The position numbers were made by a program, and so were the translations under genes. A stretch of 64,000 bases of DNA from positions 62,001 to 126,000 of the forward strand of contig CAYTGR010000002.1 in assembly GCA_964437445.1 (NCBI GenBank), read 5' to 3'. The stretch comes from CAYTGR01 sp964437445 (GTDB lineage: Bacteria; Chloroflexota; Anaerolineae; B4-G1; SLSP01). This document shows, piece by piece, positions 58,258 through 64,000 of this stretch (position 1 is its first letter; every line of letters starts with the position of its first letter). The notes under the pieces were generated by a model. The model was given only the letters and a program-made list of their open reading frames with translations, had not been told where the DNA came from and ran no database searches.

Positions 58258-59156
58258 TGCCGCGCGTGGCGATCATTGTCCTGAACTGGAACCGGCGTGC
58301 CGACACCATGGCCTGTCTGGAGTCGTTGCGGGCGCTGATCTATCCCGACTACGAAATCGTGGTGGTGGACAATGCCTCCAGCGATGGCTCGGCGGCGGCC
58401 ATCCGGCAGCAGTTCCCGGAAGTGACGCTCCTGGAGAACGCGGCGAACCTGGGGTACGCCGGCGGCAACAATGTGGGCTTGCGCTATGCGCTGGAGCAGG
58501 GGGCGGATTATGCCTTCCTGCTTAACAATGACACGGTGGTAGACCCCGGCTGCCTGAGCGCGCTGGTGGCGGTCACCGCAGCGGACCCGGCGGTGGGGAT
58601 GGCCGGTCCGTTGATTTATTACTTTGACCGGCCCACGGTCATCTGGTCGGCTGGCGGGGCCATTGACTGGCGGCGCGGCACGACCCGCATGATCGGCCTG
58701 GACGAGCCGGACGAGGGCCGCTGGACGGGGCCGCGCCCGGTGGATTTCCTCACCGGCTGCGCGCTGTTGGTCAAAGCGGAGACACTGCGCCAGATTGGGC
58801 TGTTGGACGAACGTTTTTTCGCGTATTACGAAGATACCGAGTGGGGCGTGCGGGCCGTCCGGGCCGGTTACCGGTTGCTCCTGGTGCCGGCGGCCAAAGT
58901 CTGGCACAAGATCGCGCCCACCCGGCAGGCAGTTTCGCCCGCCATCTATTACTACATGACCCGCAACCGGCTGCTTTTCTTGCAATCCAGCCGGGCCGGG
59001 CTGGGGCCCCAGCTGGCGGTGTTCTGGGAGAACCTGCGGACGCTGGCGAGCTGGACGCTCCGGCCCCGCTGGCGTGACCGGCGGCCGCTGCGGGGAGTGA
59101 TGGCGCGCGCGCTGGGCGATTACCTGCGCCGGCGGTGGGGGCCGATCACGTGGTAG
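58257..59156 (+). CDS. GT2-family glycosyltransferase (rhamnosyltransferase-like)
   Basis: 299 residues, GT-A fold: IIVLNWNRRADTMACLESLRAL at the N-terminus, VDNASSDGSAA, NNDTVVDPGCL as the metal-binding acidic motif, and LDERFFAYYEDTEWGVR as the acceptor-side ED motif, the pattern of rhamnosyl- and related transferases. No membrane helices. It starts at the last base of the previous stop codon and is followed seven bases later by a GT4 gene. Confidence 0.92.
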   Translation: MPRVAIIVLNWNRRADTMACLESLRALIYPDYEIVVVDNASSDGSAAAIRQQFPEVTLLENAANLGYAGGNNVGLRYALEQGADYAFLLNNDTVVDPGCLSALVAVTAADPAVGMAGPLIYYFDRPTVIWSAGGAIDWRRGTTRMIGLDEPDEGRWTGPRPVDFLTGCALLVKAETLRQIGLLDERFFAYYEDTEWGVRAVRAGYRLLLVPAAKVWHKIAPTRQAVSPAIYYYMTRNRLLFLQSSRAGLGPQLAVFWENLRTLASWTLRPRWRDRRPLRGVMARALGDYLRRRWGPITW

Positions 59157-59163
59157 GGGGCCT

Positions 59164-60378
59164 ATGCGCATCCTGGTGATCTCGCGGTGGTATCCTTACC
59201 CGCCTGACAACGGGTCTAAGCTCAGGATTTACAACCTGATCAAACAGCTGGCGCGGCGGCATGAGCTGACCCTGCTCACGTTTGCGCCCGGCCCGGTCGC
59301 GGAGGAGCAGCTGCTGGCGTTACGTGCTTACTGCCGTGACGTGCAGGTGGTCACCTGGCGTCCCTTCCGGCCTGGCCGGTGGCGCGCGCTGCTGGGCTTT
59401 TTCGCGCCGGTGCCGCGCTCGGTGGTGGATACCGACAACCCGGAGATGCACGCCCGGGTTCGCGCGGCGGTGACGGCTCAGCCGTTTGACGTGGGGCTGG
59501 CCTCCGAGATTGACAGCGTGCCCTACCTGTTGCCGGTCCGGGGGCTGCCCCGTTGTGTAGACGAGCTCCAGGTGGCTGTCATCAAAGACCGGTACCTGGC
59601 TCAGCAGCAGCTCTGGCGGCGGCTGCGCGCCGGGTTGACCTGGTGGAAGACCGGTCGCTACGTCCGGCGCTTTCTGGCGCAGTACGCCGGATGCACGGTG
59701 GCTTCTGAGCAGGAGCGGGCGAATATCCTGGCGGTGGCGCCGCAGGCCCGGCGGGTGGTTGTCGTGCCCAACGGGGTGGACCTGGCGTGGCACACGGGCG
59801 ATTTCGGCGCGCCGGAGCCGGATACGTTGATCTTCTCCGGGGCGCTGACCTATGAGGCGAACTTTGACGCCATGGCTTACTTCCTGCGGGAGATCTTCCC
59901 GCAGGTGCAGGCGCAACGGCCGGCGGTGCGGCTGCGCATCACCGGCCGGACGGAGGGGGTGCCGCTGGCGCAGTTGCCGCTCGGCCCGGGGGTGGAGCTG
60001 ACCGGCTACCTGGCTGAGGTCAGGCCGGTGGTGGCACGGAGTTGGGCCAGCGTGGTCCCGTTGCGGATCGGCGGGGGAACCCGGCTCAAGATCCTGGAGG
60101 CGCTGGCTTTGGGGACGCCGGTGGTGGCGACTTCCAAGGGCGCGGAGGGGCTGGCCGTGACGCCGGAGCAGGAGCTGCTCATCGCGGATACGCCGGCGGA
60201 ATTTGCTCGCCAAACGGTGCGCCTGCTGACCGACGCCGATCTGCGCGCCCGCCTGGCGGTGAACGGCCGGCGCCTGGTGGAACAGCGTTACAGCTGGGAG
60301 CGCAGCGGCGCGCAGCTGGAGGCGCTGCTGGCCGAGATTGTGGCCGAATTCACAAAGCCGTTTGCTGCCAACGATTGA
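59164..60378 (+). CDS. GT4-family glycosyltransferase
   Basis: 404 residues, GT-B fold: MRILVISRWYPYPPDNGSKLRIYNLIKQLARRHELTLLTF, then VASEQERANIL, VVPNGVDL, LIFSGALTYEANFDAMAYFLREIFP, and the donor site VVPLRIGGGTRLKILEALALGTPVVATSKGAEGL. The layout matches the sugar-transferase PEP-CTERM/EpsH-linked GT4 group (TIGR03087-like), but no EpsH/exosortase is present. Adds a sugar to the lipid-linked unit. A hairpin pair follows the stop. Confidence 0.9.
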   Translation: MRILVISRWYPYPPDNGSKLRIYNLIKQLARRHELTLLTFAPGPVAEEQLLALRAYCRDVQVVTWRPFRPGRWRALLGFFAPVPRSVVDTDNPEMHARVRAAVTAQPFDVGLASEIDSVPYLLPVRGLPRCVDELQVAVIKDRYLAQQQLWRRLRAGLTWWKTGRYVRRFLAQYAGCTVASEQERANILAVAPQARRVVVVPNGVDLAWHTGDFGAPEPDTLIFSGALTYEANFDAMAYFLREIFPQVQAQRPAVRLRITGRTEGVPLAQLPLGPGVELTGYLAEVRPVVARSWASVVPLRIGGGTRLKILEALALGTPVVATSKGAEGLAVTPEQELLIADTPAEFARQTVRLLTDADLRARLAVNGRRLVEQRYSWERSGAQLEALLAEIVAEFTKPFAAND

Positions 60379-60400
60379 AATCGGTGGCTGAAACGCCAGG

Positions 60401-60454
60401 AACCCTGCTGAAGCAGGTTCAAAATGCCGTTCATAACCCGCTTCAGCGGGTTTT
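60401..60454 (+). terminator. Inverted pair of hairpins after the GT4 gene (BIME-like), second one terminator-like
   Basis: Hairpin 1 (60401-60419) has stem CCTGC/GCAGG with TGAA loop. Hairpin 2 (60435-60452) has stem AACCCGC/GCGGGTT with TTCA loop and is followed by T bases. Hairpin 2 is close to the reverse complement of hairpin 1, so they form an inverted pair like a bacterial BIME. Confidence 0.55.
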
Positions 60455-60531
60455 CAGGGGTACCAGGCGTTGGATTCATCCGATGCCTAGGGCAGGCTGA
60501 GTAGTTACTATGTGGCTTAAGGAGCGATCCT

Positions 60532-61926
60532 GTGATGCTTGAGACGCCATTCGGACGCCTGGCGCTACCGCCGCAGAGCACGTTGCTGCGAGTGGTGGTC
60601 CTCGGCGGGCTGTTGGTGGCCGATCTGGCGCTGGGCTACCTGGCCGTCCGGCTGGACCCGCAGCTCTTGCTGCTGGCGGTGCTGATCCCGCCGGTGGCGC
60701 TGCTGGCACTTCGCTACTCGGAGTATGGCCTGGTAGCGTTGCTCCTGACGGCGGCCTTCGTGCGGGCTTCGCTGCCGACCGGCACGCAGAGCCGGATTGT
60801 CGCCAGTCTGGTGCTGACGGCGGTGCTGGTCGCGCTCTGGATCGGGCGGGCGGTGGTGTTGAAACAGCCGTTGCTGCCCCGCCGCAGCCGCGTGATCCGG
60901 CCAATTGTGGCTATCATTGTGATCAGCTTCGTCTCCTACCTGTGGAGTCTGGCGTTCCGCGATCCGCTGGTTGTGGTCTGGCGGACCTGGCCGATTGTGC
61001 AACTGGGGGGGCTGGGGGTGATGCTTCTGCTGCCGGCGGCTTTTCTGCTCACCTTTAACAACATTACCGCTGTGCGCTGGGTGCATTATCTGTTTGGTGC
61101 GATGATAGCCGTAGGAATCTGTTCGCTGGCCGTGGATTACGGCCACCTGCCCATCACCTTCATTAACACCCGTGGCCTCTTTTCGCTCTGGTTTGTCGCG
61201 CTGGTTTACGGCCAGCTGCTCTTCAACCGCCACCTGCGGCTCTGGCAACAGCTCGCGCTGGGATTGGTGTTGGCACTCTGGCTTTACCGCAAACTCATGG
61301 TGGAGACTTACTGGCTGGCGGGTTGGTTCCCGGCCCTGGTGGCGATGGGGATCATCACTTTCTTTCGTTCCAAAAGGGTCGCCGTGCTGATGGCGCTGGT
61401 AGCGCTGGCGGTCCTGGCCTGGAAATGGGGCTATATCAATGACGTGATCCTGGCCCGCGAGTCGGCGGAGAGTGGCGTCACCCGCTGGGCGGCCTGGCAG
61501 CAGAACTGGATCGTGACCGGCCGTCACTGGCTTTTCGGCACCGGCCCGGCCGGCTACGCGGCCTATTACATGACCTATTTTCCCAAGGCGGCGATGGCCA
61601 CCCACAGCAACTATATTGACCTGCTCTCGCAGTTGGGGATTGTCGGTCTGGGGGCCTATCTCTGGCTTCTGGGTACGTTAGGCTTCACCGGCTGGCGGCT
61701 GGTGAACCGGGTTGGCGGGCGGGGCGACGGGGTGGCCGGTTTCGCCTGCGGGATGCTGGGGGGGTATGGGGGTGTGGTGGTGGCGATGGCGTTAGGCGAC
61801 TGGCTGGTCCCCTTTGTCTACACTCAGACCATCACCGGTTACGACTATGCCGTCTACAGCTGGATCTGGCTGGGAGCGCTGGCCGGCCTGGAGACGCTAA
61901 CCGCCGGGGAAAGCTGGCCTGGATGA
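60532..61926 (+). CDS. O-antigen ligase/polymerase-like membrane protein (Wzy/WaaL)
   Basis: 464 residues with about 11-12 membrane helices and a large extracytoplasmic loop (about 300-350) containing SAESGVTRWAAWQQNWIVTGRHWLFGTGPAGYAAYY and HSNYIDLLSQLGIVGLGAYLWLLG. The H-S/N-x(n)-L-x-x-x-G pattern is that of the O-antigen ligase/Wzy superfamily. It would polymerise or transfer the glycan outside the membrane. GTG 60532 (AAGGAG seven bases upstream) or ATG 60535 are equally possible starts. Confidence 0.85.
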   Translation: MMLETPFGRLALPPQSTLLRVVVLGGLLVADLALGYLAVRLDPQLLLLAVLIPPVALLALRYSEYGLVALLLTAAFVRASLPTGTQSRIVASLVLTAVLVALWIGRAVVLKQPLLPRRSRVIRPIVAIIVISFVSYLWSLAFRDPLVVVWRTWPIVQLGGLGVMLLLPAAFLLTFNNITAVRWVHYLFGAMIAVGICSLAVDYGHLPITFINTRGLFSLWFVALVYGQLLFNRHLRLWQQLALGLVLALWLYRKLMVETYWLAGWFPALVAMGIITFFRSKRVAVLMALVALAVLAWKWGYINDVILARESAESGVTRWAAWQQNWIVTGRHWLFGTGPAGYAAYYMTYFPKAAMATHSNYIDLLSQLGIVGLGAYLWLLGTLGFTGWRLVNRVGGRGDGVAGFACGMLGGYGGVVVAMALGDWLVPFVYTQTITGYDYAVYSWIWLGALAGLETLTAGESWPG

Positions 61927-61939
61927 CGGGGATTGAGCC

Positions 61940-62896
61940 ATGGACCTCTCAATTATTATCGTGAACTGGAATACGCGCGAGCTCCTGGCGCAGTGCTTAG
62001 CATCCCTCCCAGGGGCAACGGCGGGGTTGATCAGCGAAGTCATCGTGGTGGATAATGGCTCCACCGATGGCAGCCCGGCACTGGTGGCTGAACGCTTCCC
62101 GTCCGTCCGGCTGCTGACCAACGGTGAGAACCTGGGGTTTGTCCGCGCCAACAATCAGGCCTTGTCGCTGGCGCAAGGGCGCTACGTGGTGTTGCTCAAT
62201 AGCGACACCATGGCCCCACTGGCGAGCCTGACGCGGATGGTGCAGTTCATGGATGAGCACCCCACAGTCGGGGCCGCCGGCCCCAAGCTGCTCAATCCCG
62301 ATGGAACTTTTCAGGGTTCCTACGCCTACTTCCCGACGCTCGGGTCGGTGGCGCTTTCCGCCGCCGGGCTGGCGCGCCGGTTCTACCTGCCCTACGATCC
62401 CAGCCCGGCTCCGCGCCCTGATGAGGTCAGCCACCCGGTGGACTGGGTGCCCGGGGCCTGCTTACTGATCCGCCAGACGACTCTGGCGGCGGTGGGGCTG
62501 TTGGACGAGGGCTTCTGGATGTACTCGGAGGACACCGACCTTTGTTACCGCATCCACCGTGCAGGATGGGAGGTGTATTACCTGCCCGATGTAGAGATAG
62601 TTCACTTCGGCGGTGCCAGCAGCCGGCAGTGCCGCCCTGAATCGGTAGGCCGTCTGTACCGGAGCAAGTTGCGGTTCTTCCGTAAGCATTACGGTTTCCT
62701 GTCCACCTTGCTCCTGAGCGGGGTCATTGCGGCCGCCTACGGGGTGAAGGCTGGAATCGCTGTGTTGACCCTGCCTCTCCCCGCCCGGCGTACCGCTGCC
62801 CGGACCCAATTCCAGACCGCCTGGCGGGTGTGGGAGGGATGTCTGCAAATTATCATGGGACATAAACAAGCGCGGTTGAAGGCAGATACTTTTTAG
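61940..62896 (+). CDS. GT2-family glycosyltransferase
   Basis: 318 residues: SIIIVNWNTRELLAQCLASL, VDNGSTDGSPALV, LNSDTMAPLASL as the metal site, and LDEGFWMYSEDTDLCYRIHRAGW as the ED motif. A C-terminal hydrophobic segment (about 255-280) may bind the membrane. It is the last recognised sugar transferase of the locus and starts 13 bases after the O-antigen-ligase gene. Confidence 0.92.
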   Translation: MDLSIIIVNWNTRELLAQCLASLPGATAGLISEVIVVDNGSTDGSPALVAERFPSVRLLTNGENLGFVRANNQALSLAQGRYVVLLNSDTMAPLASLTRMVQFMDEHPTVGAAGPKLLNPDGTFQGSYAYFPTLGSVALSAAGLARRFYLPYDPSPAPRPDEVSHPVDWVPGACLLIRQTTLAAVGLLDEGFWMYSEDTDLCYRIHRAGWEVYYLPDVEIVHFGGASSRQCRPESVGRLYRSKLRFFRKHYGFLSTLLLSGVIAAAYGVKAGIAVLTLPLPARRTAARTQFQTAWRVWEGCLQIIMGHKQARLKADTF

Positions 62897-62901
62897 GGAG
62901 C

Positions 62902-63045
62902 ATGATGGATTTCAGTGAAGTGATGTGGCCGGTCCCCCATCCTCTGATGATGAAGGGGAACACCATCCAGAAAATCAAAATGCCAGGATACACCCATTTT
63001 CGGCACCTCCTCCTGGGCGAGACCGGGGTTTTAAGCAGATCGTAG
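62902..63045 (+). CDS. Possible small protein, 47 residues
   Basis: An open frame beginning ATGATGGATTTC starts five bases after the GT2 stop, with GGGAG just upstream. It encodes 47 residues with four Met near the start, no membrane helix, and Pro/His/Arg residues. No family is recognised; it could be chance in a leader region. Confidence 0.3.
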   Translation: MMDFSEVMWPVPHPLMMKGNTIQKIKMPGYTHFRHLLLGETGVLSRS

Positions 63046-63070
63046 CCCGTGTTAAGTAGGAGGTAAAAAC

Positions 63071-64000
63071 ATGAGCCAGAAAATACGCAGTGGAGTGCAA
63101 GCAGGATTGGTCGTGGCGCTGATTCTGACAGTCCTCGCCGGCCTGGTTGTGCCGACGCGAGGGCAGGCAAGTGTCTATCGGGCCGAGGCCATTGTCCTGG
63201 TCAACTCAGCCAGTGGCGACTACGCTGGTTTTGACCAGATTATCCGCCCCTATCTGGACCATTTCGGTGTCCCATACACGGTCCTGGATATTGCTGCTGC
63301 ACCTGTCCCGGCCTCTGTCTCCACTTATGCCCTCATCATCATCGGACACCGCAATCTGGACCCGGACCATCTCTACCTGGATGCCACCGAGCAATCCTTC
63401 CTTTCAACCGCCGTTTTCAGTGGCGCCGGTCTGGTCAACTTTGACAATCTCCTGGCCGACAGTGGCTATTCCCCTTATTACACCTACGTTCAGGACATCT
63501 TTCGCTTCGGTTACACGGCTGCTACTGCGCAGCAGCAAGTGGAGATTCACTCTGAGGTCGGCTCGCCCTGGGATTACATGGTCGCCGCCCATCCGACCGA
63601 CGCCATCTACATGCTGGGCCAGAATGTGATGCCCACGGGGGTGGTGCCACCAGTATCCGGCAGCGCGACCCTGGCTACCCTCAACGGCCAGCCCTTCATG
63701 ATCGCCGCGACCTACGGCCAGGGGCGCGCCATCCAGTGGACCACTTACGACTGGCTCAACTGGCAGACCTGGGGGTATGTCCATGGCTTTGACGATTTGA
63801 TCTGGCGCGGACTGGTCTGGGCCGCCCGCAAGCCCTTTGTGATGCAGGGGATGCCGCCCCTGGTCACCTTCCGGGACGATGATTCCACGGGGGGCTATGA
63901 TTGGGTGGTGACAGCCAACCAGTATGGGTTCAAACCGTGGGTAGGGCTCTTCCTGCGGGCCGTCAGCGAGCCTTCCGCCTCCCAATTGAGAAATCTGGTC
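63071..64000 (+). CDS. Secreted protein with amidotransferase-like and deacetylase-like regions (partial)
   Basis: At least 310 residues, open to the window end. Signal peptide about 1-33. Residues about 38-240 form an alpha/beta region (AEAIVLVNSASGDYAGFDQIIRPYLDHF; ALIIIGHRNLD; FMIAATYGQGRAIQW) resembling ThuA/amidotransferase-like folds. Near 275 PLVTFRDDDSTGGYDWV begins a segment with FRDDD, as in NodB/DUF2334-type polysaccharide deacetylases. Probably acts on the extracellular polysaccharide. AGTAGGAGG precedes the ATG by 8 bases. The end is missing, so the second domain is not certain. Confidence 0.6.
   Translation, partial: MSQKIRSGVQAGLVVALILTVLAGLVVPTRGQASVYRAEAIVLVNSASGDYAGFDQIIRPYLDHFGVPYTVLDIAAAPVPASVSTYALIIIGHRNLDPDHLYLDATEQSFLSTAVFSGAGLVNFDNLLADSGYSPYYTYVQDIFRFGYTAATAQQQVEIHSEVGSPWDYMVAAHPTDAIYMLGQNVMPTGVVPPVSGSATLATLNGQPFMIAATYGQGRAIQWTTYDWLNWQTWGYVHGFDDLIWRGLVWAARKPFVMQGMPPLVTFRDDDSTGGYDWVVTANQYGFKPWVGLFLRAVSEPSASQLRNLV

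Noticed and set aside
1..64000. tRNA or rRNA genes
   Set aside because: No stretch with a tRNA T-loop/acceptor pattern or conserved rRNA sequence was recognised on either strand.

Overview
The window is about 64 kb of GC-rich bacterial DNA packed with genes and containing one 100-base run of N (54862-54961), so it is probably a scaffold from a draft or metagenome assembly. Gene content (a DUF4446/bactofilin pair, GH1 and GH31 glycosidases, an MgtE-N/CBS protein next to an Nramp transporter, a split nuo cluster, several Wzx-like and GT4 genes) best fits a heterotrophic Chloroflexota bacterium of Anaerolineae type. That assignment is inference from gene families; there is no rRNA or tRNA gene in the window to confirm it.

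Layout. 1-10.4 kb (minus strand): an SDR oxidoreductase, a secreted-domain/flippase fusion, a GH1 glycosidase, a CinA-type amidase, a nucleoside phosphorylase, a BaeS/BaeR-like two-component system behind a polyphosphate-glucokinase-like gene, and a secreted DUF2680-like duplicated protein. 10.7-18.4 kb (plus strand): a CYTH-HTH-CHAD protein, a DUF985 cupin, an MgtE-N/CBS protein with an Nramp-related transporter, and a TolB-propeller/M15-peptidase fusion. 18.4-31.4 kb (minus strand): all seven membrane subunits of complex I (nuoA-H-J-K-L-M-N), then the membrane part of the F-type ATP synthase (AtpZ-like, a, c, and a b/delta fusion), then murE and a glycosyltransferase. None of the soluble subunits of either machine is present. 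31.5-36.3 kb: a zinc-ribbon/PLD-like protein with a proline-rich partner, a second GH1 enzyme, and a seven-bladed propeller protein. 36.7-49.9 kb: a CslA-like GT2, bactofilin, DUF4446, an L,D-transpeptidase, a lipoprotein, an MFS/GH31 sugar-use pair, a FabF-like synthase followed by a NERD-like protein, an SPFH protein with a coiled-coil partner, and an orphan ECF S-component. 50.3-64 kb (plus strand): an exopolysaccharide/capsule locus with an epimerase, response regulator, Wzz-BY-kinase-HTH fusion, flippase, three classes of glycosyltransferase, an acyltransferase, an SGNH hydrolase, an O-antigen-ligase-like protein, and a secreted protein cut by the window edge.

The most unusual signal is not in the genes. 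At least twelve spaces between genes, some reaching into stop codons, hold short tandem arrays with a strict 7-base (sometimes 8-base) period. Their units are unrelated from one array family to another, and several arrays are followed by a reverse-complement arm so that the whole folds back on itself. They resemble the heptameric STRR sequences known from cyanobacteria. A second dispersed repeat is a roughly 100-bp multi-hairpin element present in two near-identical copies 16.5 kb apart, with one short and several degenerate copies elsewhere.

How the genes may work together: the nuo and atp membrane modules supply proton-coupled energy conversion, while GH1, GH31 and MFS suggest oligosaccharide use and ROK/PpgK and CHAD suggest a polyphosphate link. 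Bactofilin, DUF4446, L,D-transpeptidase, MurE and M15 belong to envelope building, and the last 14 kb makes and exports a surface polysaccharide.
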